The notes below the pieces were generated by a model. It made no database searches. It was not told where the DNA came from and saw nothing but the letters and a program-made list of their open reading frames with translations. From DAOTXR01 sp034435375 (GTDB lineage: Bacteria > Chloroflexota > Anaerolineae > Aggregatilineales > UBA3940), in NCBI GenBank assembly GCA_034435375.1, contig DAOTXR010000083.1, forward strand, positions 1 through 64,000: a stretch of DNA of 64,000 bases, read 5' to 3'. Positions 51,489 to 61,179 of the stretch are shown piece after piece; positions within the stretch are counted from its first letter, which is position 1; each line of letters begins with the position of its first letter. The translations under genes were made by a program, and so were the position numbers.

Positions 51489-52931
51489 CTATTCCCGCAT
51501 GGCCTCTAACCGCTGACGAAGCATCTCACTGACCATCTGGGCATTGGCCTTGCCCTGCGTCTCACGCATCACCTGCCCGACAAACCAGCCAAGCAGGCCC
51601 TGTTTGCCACCGAGGTAGCCCTGGACCTCCTTGGGGTTGCTGGCGATCACGCGATCTACCATTGCCTCAAGTGCATTGGCGTCGCTGATCTGGGCCAGGC
51701 CCTTCTCTGCGACAATGTCCTGTGCGCCTCGGCCCGTCGCGAACATCTCGCCCAGTACATCTTTGGCAGTGTTAATGTTGATCGCGCCACGCTCGATCAA
51801 GCCAATCATCTCGACCAGCGCCTGCGGCGACACCTTTAGTGCGTCGACCTCGACGTTTTCGGCATTCATCAGGCGGAACAACTCGCCGGTCACCCAGTTG
51901 GCCACCGCCTTAGGATCGCCGCCGGCAGCCAAAGCTGCCTCGTAGTAGTCGGCTACTGCCTTGTCACTGACCAGCACGCTGGCATCCTGCCGTGACAACC
52001 CGAACTGCGTCATGAAGCGTTCGCGCCTGGCGTCAGGCAGCTCGGGCAGCCGGGCCTCGATCTCTGCTACCCACTCACGGCTGATGCGCAGCGGCGGCAG
52101 GTCTGGCTCTGGGAAGTAACGATAGTCGTCAGCGTACTCCTTGCTGCGCTGAGGATGGGTGGTGCCCTCAGCTTCGTCAAAGCCCAGCGTCTGCTGCACG
52201 ACCGTGCCGCCTGTCTCGTAAAGCTTGATCTGACGGGCAATCTCGTAACGGCAGGCCCTCACCAATGAGCGGATGCTGTTCAGATTCTTGATCTCCGTCC
52301 GCGTATTGAGAGAGGTCGAGCCGACCGGACGCACCGAAATATTGGCCTCGAAGCGCAGTACGCCCTTGCTCATGTCCCCATGATTGACGCCCAAGTAAAC
52401 CAGGATAGCCCGCAGTTTGCGGGCATAGGCCTCAACTTCTTCCACAGATCGCAAGTCCGGCTCGGAGACAATCTCCAGCAACGGCACCCCAGCCCGGTTG
52501 AGATCGATCAGACTGTAGTCGCCCTTGTGGAACGATTTGCCGGTGTCCTCTTCGAGGTGGGCGCGGGTAATGCCAATGCGCCTGATCTGCCCCCCCTGCT
52601 CGATCTCCAGCCACCCACGACTGGCCAGCGGATGTTCATACTGACTGATCTGGTATCCTTTAGGCAGGTCGGGATAGAAGTACGATTTTCGGGCGAACAT
52701 ATTGAATTCATTGATCGTGCAGTGCAGCGCCAGCCCAACCATGATGGCGTATTCGACCGCCTGCCGGTTGATCACCGGCAGAGTGCCAGGTTGAGCCGTG
52801 CATACGGGGCAGATGTAAGTGTTCGGCTCGGCTTGAGTGGTATCAACGACCTCGCATGAGCAGAACATCTTGGAGCGAGTCAGCAGCTCAGCATGGACCT
52901 CAAGGCCGATCACAGGTTCATAGTGCGTCAT
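51489..52931 (-). CDS. gatB: Aspartyl/glutamyl-tRNA(Asn/Gln) amidotransferase subunit B
   Basis: Subunit of the GatCAB amidotransferase that converts Glu-tRNA(Gln) and/or Asp-tRNA(Asn), 480 residues. Residues 1-290 hold the catalytic cradle (YEPVIGLEVHAELLTRSKMF, PVCTAQPGTLPVINRQAVEY, NMFARKSYFYPDLPKGYQIS), followed by the helical GatB/YqeY tail. FCSCE and ICPVC give the structural zinc cysteines. The start is ATG 52931. gatA and gatC are not in this window. A hairpin at 53095-53127 separates it from the upstream purine operon. Confidence 0.95.
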   Translation of the reverse strand: MTHYEPVIGLEVHAELLTRSKMFCSCEVVDTTQAEPNTYICPVCTAQPGTLPVINRQAVEYAIMVGLALHCTINEFNMFARKSYFYPDLPKGYQISQYEHPLASRGWLEIEQGGQIRRIGITRAHLEEDTGKSFHKGDYSLIDLNRAGVPLLEIVSEPDLRSVEEVEAYARKLRAILVYLGVNHGDMSKGVLRFEANISVRPVGSTSLNTRTEIKNLNSIRSLVRACRYEIARQIKLYETGGTVVQQTLGFDEAEGTTHPQRSKEYADDYRYFPEPDLPPLRISREWVAEIEARLPELPDARRERFMTQFGLSRQDASVLVSDKAVADYYEAALAAGGDPKAVANWVTGELFRLMNAENVEVDALKVSPQALVEMIGLIERGAININTAKDVLGEMFATGRGAQDIVAEKGLAQISDANALEAMVDRVIASNPKEVQGYLGGKQGLLGWFVGQVMRETQGKANAQMVSEMLRQRLEAMRE

Positions 52932-53094
52932 GAGTCTGTTCCAATCGGGCGGCTGTGTATGGCCACGATTATACCACAGCCCTGCTGGTTGATAGGAATG
53001 TGGCCGCCAGGTGACAAAGTATTGTCCTTCTCGGTCAGAAGGGAATGAAAGGAATCTTGAAGTGCGTTGATTGAATTTTGAGATGGCTCTAGGC

Positions 53095-53127
53095 AAGACC
53101 GCGCTGTCAGGGCAACAGCGCGGTCTT
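53095..53127. terminator. Strong hairpin between the purine-operon membrane gene and gatB
   Basis: AAGACCGCGCTG at 53095-53106 pairs perfectly with CAGCGCGGTCTT at 53116-53127 around a 9-base loop. Read on the minus strand it follows the stop of the 53159 gene by about 32 bases; the trailing T-run is weak, but the stem is long. Confidence 0.55.
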
Positions 53128-53158
53128 CAAGCGGGATGGGGTGCGAGAGTCTCGTACC

Positions 53159-54106
53159 TCAGACAGCGGGAGCTACGTCAGCCGAAGATCGGCTCAGGCC
53201 GGTCCAGTGACGCCAGCCGAGCGTCCACATTGTCGAGAAGTAAGCCTCAACAACGCCACTGAACAACAGCGCCACTGGCCACAGGACACATGCACATAGG
53301 GCAACGATGATACCCGGCCCCAGGAGTACCAAGAACAGCGCAATGTTGATTGCAATCTGGATCAGGAACAGAATCAACACCTCGCCGACGTTTTCGCGTA
53401 GAATCTGCCAGCCCCGGCTGTAGGAGTCGAAGACTCCCTTGTCTTCGAGCATACAGGCTCGCTCGGCAAAGGTGCGCAGCAAGCCGAGGATCAATGACGT
53501 TACCCCAGCCACACACAGAATGGCGAAGGCTGTCGCGCCTAGGCCGATGCCTGCGGGCAACATAGCCTGCTCATCAAGCGTCTTAGTCATGTTGACAAAG
53601 CCGCCCAGCAAGCCTGCGTTGGTGATGACCATCACTAGGATGGGGAGAGCCGGCAGAAGACTGATGCCGAGCAGACGCCAGCCTCTTGCCCAGCCCGCAC
53701 GCCATGCCTCGGCGAAGGATGATGCGCCCCTCGCCTCGATGGCATTCACCCCTGCCACCAAGCCGCCGCGTGCGATGGTCGAAACGGCCCACAGCACCAC
53801 AAAAACTGCTGCCACCAGACACATGAGCGCCACACCGATCCCTGCTCCAACGGCCAGGAAAGGTGCGGCTTCCTCGAATTCCGGTCTCTGAAATTCTTCC
53901 TGGAGAGAACGGAAAGGATCGAAATCGCCCTGGGAGGGGTTAAAGCCCTCGTACTCCTCCTGCTCGATCTGATAGCCGGTGTCACTCCCGCCGCTGCTCG
54001 GCGGGGTGTTACCGCTGCCCAGCGCCACCAGCACGCCGAGCAAGATCAGCCACTTGTGCTTCCATATAATATCCCATGCCTTGCGCAATAAGGTGCCGTA
54101 ATCCAT
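53159..54106 (-). CDS. Multi-helix membrane protein, function unknown
   Basis: A 315-residue protein with about six helices. It begins MDYGTLLRKAWDIIWKHKWL, then LILLGVLVALGSG and an acidic extracellular stretch (YQIEQEEYEGFNPSQGDFDP). IARGGLVAGVNAIEARGASS and the FAEAWRAGWARGWRLLGISL repeat-like loop resemble DUF7544/DUF975-type membrane proteins, but I cannot assign it. It starts 45 bases after the guaA stop and so is likely the last gene of the xpt-guaA unit. Confidence 0.65.
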   Translation of the reverse strand: MDYGTLLRKAWDIIWKHKWLILLGVLVALGSGNTPPSSGGSDTGYQIEQEEYEGFNPSQGDFDPFRSLQEEFQRPEFEEAAPFLAVGAGIGVALMCLVAAVFVVLWAVSTIARGGLVAGVNAIEARGASSFAEAWRAGWARGWRLLGISLLPALPILVMVITNAGLLGGFVNMTKTLDEQAMLPAGIGLGATAFAILCVAGVTSLILGLLRTFAERACMLEDKGVFDSYSRGWQILRENVGEVLILFLIQIAINIALFLVLLGPGIIVALCACVLWPVALLFSGVVEAYFSTMWTLGWRHWTGLSRSSADVAPAV

Positions 54107-54151
54107 AGAGTTCTCCGCCTGATTAGTATCGGATCCTGCATACTTATACGT

Positions 54152-55708
54152 TTATTCCCACTCAATCGTCGCAGGCGGTTTGCTGGTTACGTCGTAAACC
54201 ACCCGGTTGACCCCTGGGACTTCGTTGACAATCCGCTGGCTGACCCTGGCCAGCAGATCGTGCGGGAGCCGTGCCCAGTCGGCGGTCATGAAATCATCGG
54301 TGGTCACAGCTCGCAGCGCCACGGTCTCGGCATAAGTGCGATGATCGCCCATCACGCCCACGCTTTGCACCGGCAGCAGCACCGCAAAAGCCTGGGCTGT
54401 GTCATCTCTCAGCAGCCCTGCAGCCTGGAGTTCGCTCGTAAAGATCGCGTCAGCCGCCCGCAGCCTCTCCAGTCGATCCCAGGTGATCTCCCCCAGGCAG
54501 CGCACAGCCAATCCTGGCCCTGGGAACGGCTGTCGCCAGACGATCTCCTCTGACAGGCCCAGCGTCTCGCCCACCCGCCGCACTTCATCCTTGAAGAGAT
54601 ACCGCAGTGGCTCGACCAGCCTGAATGGCATGTCAGCCGGCAGTCCGGCGACGTTGTGGTGGGACTTGATACGGTGGGCATCGGGTCGATCTGGCGCAGC
54701 CGACTCGATGACGTCCGGGTAGATTGTCCCCTGCGCGAGATAGCCGATCTCCCCCGTCTCAGCGGCGATACGCCTGGCTTGCTGCTCGAAAGTCCGCACG
54801 AACAGCTCGCCGATGATCTTGCGCTTCGCCTCCGGGTCAGTGATGCCCGCCAGGGCTTCCAGGAAGTCCTCCACAGCGGAGACGGCGATCAGGTTGAGAC
54901 CCATTGCCTGCTGGAAGGTGCCGATCACCTGCTCAGCCTCGCCCTGGCGCAATAGCCCGTGGTCGATGAAGATACTCACTAGGCGGTCGCCGATAGCCCG
55001 GTGCAGCAGGGCGGCCACCACCGACGAATCCACTCCACCCGAAAGGCCCAGCAGTACACGCCCGTCGCCCACCTGTTGGCGAATTTGCGTAATGGCTTCA
55101 TCAATGAACGCTCCTGGAGTCCAGTCGGGCACACAGCCACACACCTTGAGGGCGAAGTTAGCCAGGATGGTGGTTCCACGTGGCGTGTGCGAGACCTCTG
55201 GATGGAACTGGATGCCGTAGATAGGACGCGATGAGCTGCCCATAGCTGCCACCGGCGAGTTATCCGTGTGGCCCAGTGGCTCGAAGCCGGGGGGAGGTTG
55301 GTCGATGCGGTCGCCATGGCTCATCCACACCTGAAGATCGGAGGGCAGATCAGCCCACAGGAGAGACCCAGCCCGGATGTGCAGGTCCGCCGGACCGTAT
55401 TCGCGGGCCTGAGCCGATGCCACACGCCCTCCCAGGGTGTGAGCAATCAACTGCATCCCGTAGCAGATACCCAGGACCGGCACCCCTGATCCAAGCACGT
55501 AGGGCGGCAGCGTTGGCGCGCCAGACTCATATACGCTGTCCGGGCCGCCTGACAGAATAAAGCCTTTGGGGCTGATACCTAACACGCGCTCGGCAGGGGC
55601 GTTCCATGCAAATAGCTCGCTGTATACGCCGATCTCGCGCAGCCGACGCGCGATCAGCTGGGCGGTCTGCGAGCCATAGTCCAGCACGACAATCGTATCG
55701 TGAGGCAT
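54152..55708 (-). CDS. guaA: GMP synthase (glutamine-hydrolysing)
   Basis: Two-domain enzyme converting XMP to GMP with glutamine, 518 residues. N-terminal class I amidotransferase: catalytic Cys in LGICYGMQLIAHTLGG and His/Glu in GIQFHPEVSHT. ATP pyrophosphatase: GLSGGVDSSVVAALLHRAIG. C-terminal dimer domain: RQPFPGPGLAVRCLGEITWD and VVYDVTSKPPATIEWE, the canonical ending. It starts 21 bases after the xpt stop, forming a purine salvage/GMP operon. Confidence 0.97.
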   Translation of the reverse strand: MPHDTIVVLDYGSQTAQLIARRLREIGVYSELFAWNAPAERVLGISPKGFILSGGPDSVYESGAPTLPPYVLGSGVPVLGICYGMQLIAHTLGGRVASAQAREYGPADLHIRAGSLLWADLPSDLQVWMSHGDRIDQPPPGFEPLGHTDNSPVAAMGSSSRPIYGIQFHPEVSHTPRGTTILANFALKVCGCVPDWTPGAFIDEAITQIRQQVGDGRVLLGLSGGVDSSVVAALLHRAIGDRLVSIFIDHGLLRQGEAEQVIGTFQQAMGLNLIAVSAVEDFLEALAGITDPEAKRKIIGELFVRTFEQQARRIAAETGEIGYLAQGTIYPDVIESAAPDRPDAHRIKSHHNVAGLPADMPFRLVEPLRYLFKDEVRRVGETLGLSEEIVWRQPFPGPGLAVRCLGEITWDRLERLRAADAIFTSELQAAGLLRDDTAQAFAVLLPVQSVGVMGDHRTYAETVALRAVTTDDFMTADWARLPHDLLARVSQRIVNEVPGVNRVVYDVTSKPPATIEWE

Positions 55709-55729
55709 CAGCGCCTCCTGGAAATCGCC

Positions 55730-56305
55730 TCAGTCATCGGCAAACACGATCCGATCGCCTGTCATCTCAGTGATGATGACCAGCGACTCAACGCGCGGGC
55801 AACAGTCACCCAGAAATTCACGCCCACCTTCGAAGGTCTTCTCAATGACACACGCCACGCCGACCACCTCCGCCCTGGCCTGCTTGACAAGCCGCGCCAG
55901 GGCATGTATCGTCTTACCGGAGGCCAGAAAGTCATCCACGATTAGAATACGGTCGTTGGGCTGGAGGAACTCCGGCGATACCATCAACAGCGTCTCGCCG
56001 CCCTTGGTGTGTGAGGGTGCGCTCTCAACATAGACCGGCTCTTTCATTGTGATCGGTTTGCGCTTGCGGGCGTATACAATCGGCACCTTGAGTTGCAAAC
56101 CGGCCATCAGCGCCGGGCCAATGCCCGACACTTCGGCAGTCAGAATGCGCGTGATGTGCTCTCCGGCAAAACGCTGTGCAATCTCCTGTCCAATGGCCCA
56201 CATCACATCGGGATACATCTGATGGTTGAGGATGCTGTCGATCTTGAGGATACCGTTGCCCAGATTTCTGCCCTCGGTTAGGATTAGCTGTTTCAGTTTC
56301 TCCAT
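55730..56305 (-). CDS. xpt: Xanthine phosphoribosyltransferase
   Basis: Purine salvage enzyme that makes XMP from xanthine and PRPP, 191 residues. The start MEKLKQLILTEGRNLGNGIL and SILNHQMYPDVMWAIG are Xpt-like; the PRPP motif is ILIVDDFLASGKTIHALARL. XMP feeds GuaA encoded next. No guanine-type riboswitch core was found in the 125 bases upstream. Confidence 0.95.
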   Translation of the reverse strand: MEKLKQLILTEGRNLGNGILKIDSILNHQMYPDVMWAIGQEIAQRFAGEHITRILTAEVSGIGPALMAGLQLKVPIVYARKRKPITMKEPVYVESAPSHTKGGETLLMVSPEFLQPNDRILIVDDFLASGKTIHALARLVKQARAEVVGVACVIEKTFEGGREFLGDCCPRVESLVIITEMTGDRIVFADD

Positions 56306-56430
56306 GAGCAGTTCTCCATCAGGTTAGCGGAGGAGTACCGCCGCCTATTGTAGCCGGGTGGCCGTACATTGCAATTCACGGTGTGCTACACTCGATTTTT
56401 GCCTTAATAGGCTGAGCCTAAGAATGGACA

Positions 56431-56853
56431 GTGAGTGACGCCATGAACCCATCGTGGGAGGAGATCGAGCACACCGCCGATTGGGCGCTGCGTGTGTGGG
56501 GCGAGGACCTGCGCGCTTTGTTCGAGAACGCTGCACATGGCATGGCCAGCCTGATTGACGGAGGTATAGATCAGAGCCGTCGGATAGTCAGCCACACATT
56601 CAAACTACAAGCCCCTGATTGGGAAACGCTGCTTGTTGACTGGCTGACCGAGTTGCTGTATCTGGTTGAGGAAGAGGGGTTGGTCCTCACCTCCATTGCG
56701 GTGGAGTATGTGACGGGGTTCACATTAGAAGCTGAGGTCAAGGGAACACCCGGCGGCACTTTCTCCAAGCACATTAAGGCTGTGACCTACCATAACCTGG
56801 CGATCCGCCGCACCGATCACGGTTACGAGACAACGATTGTGTTCGATGTATAG
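56431..56853 (+). CDS. Archease family protein
   Basis: Activator of RtcB-type RNA ligase, 140 residues. WEEIEHTADWALRVWGEDLR at the N-terminus and LVDWLTELLYLVEEEGLVLT in the middle are archease signatures; AVTYHNLAIRRTDHGYET follows, and the family ends with a conserved Asp (VFDV). The GTG at 56431 is used; ATG 56443 is an alternative. It is 20 bases from rtcB, matching its role of promoting RtcB guanylylation and turnover. Confidence 0.9.
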   Translation: MSDAMNPSWEEIEHTADWALRVWGEDLRALFENAAHGMASLIDGGIDQSRRIVSHTFKLQAPDWETLLVDWLTELLYLVEEEGLVLTSIAVEYVTGFTLEAEVKGTPGGTFSKHIKAVTYHNLAIRRTDHGYETTIVFDV

Positions 56854-56873
56854 GTTGAGGAGGGGAAGGTCAT

Positions 56874-58322
56874 ATGCGCAAACAGGACTTTAAGCGCGTC
56901 TCGGAATATATTTGGGAGGTTCCGGCTACCTTCCGGGACGATATGCGGGTCCCGGCTCGCTTGTATGCCAGTGAGCGGCTGATCGAGGCCGCCCTAAGCG
57001 ACGAGTCGGTAGATCAGCTGGTCAATACGGCTACACTGCCGGGCATTGTGCGTTACGCCCTGGCTATGCCGGATATTCACCAGGGCTACGGTTTTCCGAT
57101 CGGCGGTGTAGTGGCCTCGCGTGTCAGCGATGGGATCATTTCACCCGGCGGAGTTGGATACGACATCAACTGTGGCGTCCGCGTCCTGGCTGGCCCGATG
57201 ACCTACGACGAGATCAGCCCCCACCTCTCGGCCCTGGCTACATCGCTTTTCAAGAACTGCCCCAGCGGCGTGGGCAGCGGAGGCGGGATCAAGATCAATG
57301 CCCAGGAGTTCGAGAAACTGCTGCACGACGGTTCTGCCTGGGCGGTCAAGCATGGATACGCTGAGCCTCAGGATGTGGAACGAACTGAGGAGCAGGGATG
57401 TCTGCCTGCCGCCAATGCGGGCAAGGTCAGTCAGCGGGCGTGGGAGCGGGGGATCAGCCAGGTGGGAACGCTGGGGGCAGGCAACCACTTCATCGAGGTA
57501 GACCTGATTGAGGAGGTCTTCGACGAGACGGCTGCCGGGGCGATGGGCCTCATCCAGGGCTGTATCGCGGTGCAGATTCACTGTGGCTCGCGCGGCTTTG
57601 GCCATCAGATTTGCACCGACTACGTGCGAGACTTCCAGAGCGTGATACACAAGTATGGCATCGATCTGCCCGACCGGCAGCTGATCTGCGTGCCGTTTGG
57701 GTCGCAAGATGGTCAGGATTACTTCGCTGCCATGTGCGCTGCCGCCAATTATGCTTTCGTCAACCGGCAGGTGTTGGCGTTTCATGTCCGTCGCAGCTTC
57801 GAGGAGGTGTTGGCAGGCAAGGTTCGCCACTGGCGCCTGCATCAGGTTTATGACATTGCCCACAACATGGCCAAAGTTGAGAAGCATGAAGTTGATGGCA
57901 AGACTGTAGAGGTGCTTGTGCATCGCAAGGGAGCCACACGTGCCTTCGGCCCTGGCTTCGAGGGCCTGCCGCCGGAGTACCGCCCTATTGGCCAACCGGT
58001 GCTGGTGCCTGGTTCGATGGGCACAGCGAGCTGGGTCCTGGTCGGAACGCCGGGGAGCATGGCCGAGACGTTTGGCAGCACGTGTCACGGTGCAGGCCGG
58101 ACGATGAGCCGTCACCAGGCCAAAAGGAGTATCCGGGGGGATGCACTGCGCGCCGAGATGGAGAAGGATGGGATCAACGTGCGGGCCGGCAGTCTGCCTG
58201 GCCTGGCAGAGGAGGCCCCCCAGGCGTACAAAGACGTTGACGAAGTGGTGCAGGTCGTCAGCGGAGCCGGGATTGCCCACAAGGTGGCGCGGCTGGTCCC
58301 AGTAGCCGTCATCAAGGGGTAA
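56874..58322 (+). CDS. rtcB: RtcB, tRNA-splicing/RNA-repair ligase
   Basis: GTP- and Mn-dependent 3'-phosphate RNA ligase, 482 residues. MPDIHQGYGFPIGGVVAS, GGVGYDINCGVRVL (Cys ligand), LGTLGAGNHFIEV-like TLGAGNHFIEVDLI, and the guanylylated histidine in GAGRTMSRHQAKR are all present, and the ending AHKVARLVPVAVIKG is canonical. ATG 56874 follows GGAGGGG. Archease directly upstream forms a two-gene repair unit; there is no rtcA here. Confidence 0.96.
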   Translation: MRKQDFKRVSEYIWEVPATFRDDMRVPARLYASERLIEAALSDESVDQLVNTATLPGIVRYALAMPDIHQGYGFPIGGVVASRVSDGIISPGGVGYDINCGVRVLAGPMTYDEISPHLSALATSLFKNCPSGVGSGGGIKINAQEFEKLLHDGSAWAVKHGYAEPQDVERTEEQGCLPAANAGKVSQRAWERGISQVGTLGAGNHFIEVDLIEEVFDETAAGAMGLIQGCIAVQIHCGSRGFGHQICTDYVRDFQSVIHKYGIDLPDRQLICVPFGSQDGQDYFAAMCAAANYAFVNRQVLAFHVRRSFEEVLAGKVRHWRLHQVYDIAHNMAKVEKHEVDGKTVEVLVHRKGATRAFGPGFEGLPPEYRPIGQPVLVPGSMGTASWVLVGTPGSMAETFGSTCHGAGRTMSRHQAKRSIRGDALRAEMEKDGINVRAGSLPGLAEEAPQAYKDVDEVVQVVSGAGIAHKVARLVPVAVIKG

Positions 58323-58518
58323 GGTGAGCGAAGGGGTGGGAGCGAGGTCGTGCCTTCTCCCACCTCAGGGTTTTGTCTCTGCAAGCAAATGCCTCATTCT
58401 TGTTGCTGCCTGTCTCATCCCCTGGCCGACTTGACTCCCGGCGTAACTTCTGCCATAACAACGTGCACGCGAAATTGGGCAGCTTGGAACATTCTTTTTG
58501 GCAAGGAGAGCAAGGTGC

Positions 58519-60336
58519 ATGGCAACCCCTTATGATGGCAAAGTGTGTCTGTGGCACTGGGAGGGTGACGCGGTTGGTGAGGCGACGATAGAGGCTCTGG
58601 TCACTTCGATCAAGCTGCAGGCTCCCACGGTGGATGCCATCTTCGTTAAGACGAGCGATGGCAATGAGTGGCAGGGCAATTTCGACACCAAGACCTCCAT
58701 GCGCATTGGCGGCCCTTCAGACATTGCTCGCTGGGTGGGCATTCTGGCTAACGCTGGCCTGGAATTCCACGCCTGGTGCGTGGTGCGGGGCACCGACGTG
58801 AATGGCGAGGTCGCACGCATTGTTGAGGCGGCGCGGGTCCCAGGGGTTCGGTCGATGATCCTCGATGTGGAACCATACGAACAGTATTGGAAAGGCACCC
58901 GTGATGATGTGATCCGGCTGATGAGCGGCGTGCGGTCGGCGCTGGGCCGCGATTTTCACATCGGGCTGAGCGTCGATCCACGCAAGAACTGGTACAGCGC
59001 CATCTACCCAGATGCATGGCGTCCTTACGTGGACAGTCTGCACCCCCAGTGCTACTGGGGAACGATGGGGCGCACGCCTGAGAGCATCCTGACCGAAACT
59101 TACGTGACATGGGGGAACTACGGCGTGCCGATCTTCCCTGTTTTGCAGGGGTACTCAGTCTCCGCTGACAGCATCCGGCAGGCCCAGGACCTCGCCCGCA
59201 GCGTGCGTGGCGCGACTGGTCTGTCATACTGGCGAATCGGCGTGATCGGCCCGATGGAGTACGCCGCCATCAACGACGAGAAGGTGGATACCGAGATCGG
59301 CCCCGACCAGGTATGGAGACGCTACGGCTGGGAGAAAATCGTTGCACCCTACGAAGCAGGTTATGCCGACGGCACGCAAACCGGCGAGTCGGTCAGCAGC
59401 GCGTTCACCGAGTTTACCAGTGTGCGCGGGCACCCCGTCAAGTACAAGAAGACACGCGCCGACCGCGACATGGTGTGGGCCATCTGGCGGCCCAACTTGC
59501 CTGCGAGGGGCATCTATGAGGTTTCGGTGTTTGTGCCTGGTCAGCATGCCACCACCCATCAGGCTCGCTACCATATCCACGGCATCGCCGGTGTGGGCGG
59601 CGAGTTGCTTGTCCGGCTTGATCAGGCTAAGTACTTCGATCAGTGGGTGCCACTAGTGGTGTACGAGTTCGAGCAGACGCCAGAAGGCGCCCAGGTCAAT
59701 CTGACCGATCTGACTGGCGAAACTGACAAGGAGATCGCTTTCACTGCCGTCCGTTGGCGTCAGGTGATCGAGCAGGTGCAGCCGGACCAGCGTATGGGCT
59801 TCGATCCGCCTATCGGCACTGCTCAGGAGCGCATGGGCGACAAAGTGTGGCCCGGCACGTGGTTCGATGCCACCGGCTACGCCACCTATTATACGGCGGT
59901 CGGTGCGGCCTACCACACCGGGGCCGACCTGAACAATAACAGCCCTGCCTTTGACTCGGACAAGTTGTCACCTGTCTATGCAGCCGGTGACGGCGTAGTG
60001 ACCTTCGTCGGCGACGGTGGCGGCACGTGGGGTACCCTGGTCGTCATCCGGCACGATCCTCTACCGGATGGCGCAGTGGTGTACAGCCGGTGCGGACACG
60101 TCACCAGCCCCATAGTGCGCGAGGGTGACCGCGTGGTGCGCGGCCAGCAGATCTGCAACGTGGGCAATGCCAGCGGCAAGGTGCCCTATCATCTGCACTT
60201 CGACATAGTCAAGACCGACATCCTGGAGTCCAGGCCCAACCACTGGCCGGGCCTGAATCTGGACGAGGTCTACCGTCACTACCTCGATCCCAAGACGTTC
60301 ATTGAGCAGCATCGCCCGCCCAGACGAGGAACGTGA
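58519..60336 (+). CDS. Three-domain protein: TIM-barrel hydrolase-like, golvesin-like, M23 peptidase
   Basis: A 605-residue protein. Residues 1-270 look like a TIM-barrel glycoside-hydrolase-type domain (VKTSDGNEWQGNFDTKTSMR, SMILDVEPYEQYWKGT, VDSLHPQCYWGTMGRTPESI). Residues about 275-425 resemble golvesin-like beta domains (GTQTGESVSSAFTEFTSVRG, IWRPNLPARGIYEVSVFVPG). The C-terminus is an M23/LytM endopeptidase: YHTGADLN, GDGVVTFVGDGGGTWGTLVV, GHVTSP and the zinc pair HLHF. No signal peptide is present from ATG 58519 (AAGGTG upstream), so export or a cytosolic role is unclear. A similar architecture occurs in secreted or phage-like wall enzymes. Confidence 0.75.
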   Translation: MATPYDGKVCLWHWEGDAVGEATIEALVTSIKLQAPTVDAIFVKTSDGNEWQGNFDTKTSMRIGGPSDIARWVGILANAGLEFHAWCVVRGTDVNGEVARIVEAARVPGVRSMILDVEPYEQYWKGTRDDVIRLMSGVRSALGRDFHIGLSVDPRKNWYSAIYPDAWRPYVDSLHPQCYWGTMGRTPESILTETYVTWGNYGVPIFPVLQGYSVSADSIRQAQDLARSVRGATGLSYWRIGVIGPMEYAAINDEKVDTEIGPDQVWRRYGWEKIVAPYEAGYADGTQTGESVSSAFTEFTSVRGHPVKYKKTRADRDMVWAIWRPNLPARGIYEVSVFVPGQHATTHQARYHIHGIAGVGGELLVRLDQAKYFDQWVPLVVYEFEQTPEGAQVNLTDLTGETDKEIAFTAVRWRQVIEQVQPDQRMGFDPPIGTAQERMGDKVWPGTWFDATGYATYYTAVGAAYHTGADLNNNSPAFDSDKLSPVYAAGDGVVTFVGDGGGTWGTLVVIRHDPLPDGAVVYSRCGHVTSPIVREGDRVVRGQQICNVGNASGKVPYHLHFDIVKTDILESRPNHWPGLNLDEVYRHYLDPKTFIEQHRPPRRGT

Positions 60337-60373
60337 GTGTGTCTGCCTCGGCAGCATCGAATGGAAGAACAAA

Positions 60374-60405
60374 GCGCCCTGGGAGTGTGCCCAGGGCGCC
60401 CTTTT
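60374..60405. terminator. Bidirectional Rho-independent terminator
   Basis: GCGCCCTGGG (60374-60383) and CCCAGGGCGC (60390-60399) form a 10-base stem with a 6-base loop, followed by TTTT at 60402-60405. On the minus strand the stem is followed by TTTG. It separates the M23 gene from the convergent membrane-protein gene. Confidence 0.85.
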
Positions 60406-60424
60406 GGTGAACCGTTGGACGTAG

Positions 60425-61015
60425 CTATGGACCTCCTTGCCCTCCACGCCCGCGTTTGCGCCTGGCCGCCGGATGGCTATCCTGCACATCTTCTTCACGG
60501 AAGGTATCAGCTACCCGTGTGAAGCTGGCTACCAGCCGGTTTGAGGAGATGGCCATCGCTTCCAGCACGTCCGGTAGATATTCGATGATGTTCTCAAGCG
60601 ATGCCAGCAACAGGAATTCGCTCCCCAGTGTAAACAGCAAAATGCTCTGCACCAGCGCAACCAGAATGATGCCAAATCCCTGAGTGTTGCCGACGCGAAA
60701 GGCGACATCGGTTGTGATGTCAACCACCAGAGCAGAGCCGGCCAGCGCACCGAAGAGCCAGTTGCGTCGTTCCAGGGCCATGAAACCAAATGCGACCTGG
60801 ACGAGCTGAGGCAGAGCGCCCACAAACCAGGCCTCGGCCTCCGACACACGCTGCGTTCCCAGCAGGGAGTAGCCATACACGCTGGTGATGTAGTCAGTCA
60901 CGAACAGGAACACCGAGACGGCCAGCAGCGCCACAAACACCAGGAAAACGAGCAGCATGATGGCTGGCTTCTGTCGCCACGTGGCTCCTAATGGGATAAC
61001 CAGTCTACGGGCCAT
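60425..61015 (-). CDS. Membrane protein, function unknown
   Basis: A 196-residue protein with about four helices (IMLLVFLVFVALLAVSVFLF, LPQLVQVAFGFMALERRNWL region, GIILVALVQSILLFTLGSEF). The C-terminal 45 residues are cytosolic and become strongly basic (HPAARRKRGRGGQGG). The N-terminus has a positive patch (ARRLVIPLGATWRQ) before helix 1. No family is recognised. It ends at the bidirectional terminator. Confidence 0.6.
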   Translation of the reverse strand: MARRLVIPLGATWRQKPAIMLLVFLVFVALLAVSVFLFVTDYITSVYGYSLLGTQRVSEAEAWFVGALPQLVQVAFGFMALERRNWLFGALAGSALVVDITTDVAFRVGNTQGFGIILVALVQSILLFTLGSEFLLLASLENIIEYLPDVLEAMAISSNRLVASFTRVADTFREEDVQDSHPAARRKRGRGGQGGP

Positions 61016-61179
61016 GTGCGGTAACTCCCCATCCGAAACTTATTTGTCTTGTGCTGGCAGAACCCTAGTGCTGCCTGTCACCCGTGCTCACTATACACTA
61101 TGCTGCCCGCACAGTAAAGCGCACAGGCCAGGAAACACGCTGATGCAAAAGGGAATCAAATCTGTGCAGGGGTCGGGTT

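Noticed and set aside
56306..56430. Purine riboswitch in front of xpt
   Set aside because: The conserved guanine/xanthine aptamer core is not present in this interval on the minus strand.
57141..58280. Minus-strand open frame of 379 codons opposite rtcB
   Set aside because: Pure antisense shadow of a highly conserved gene; no motif and no ribosome site.
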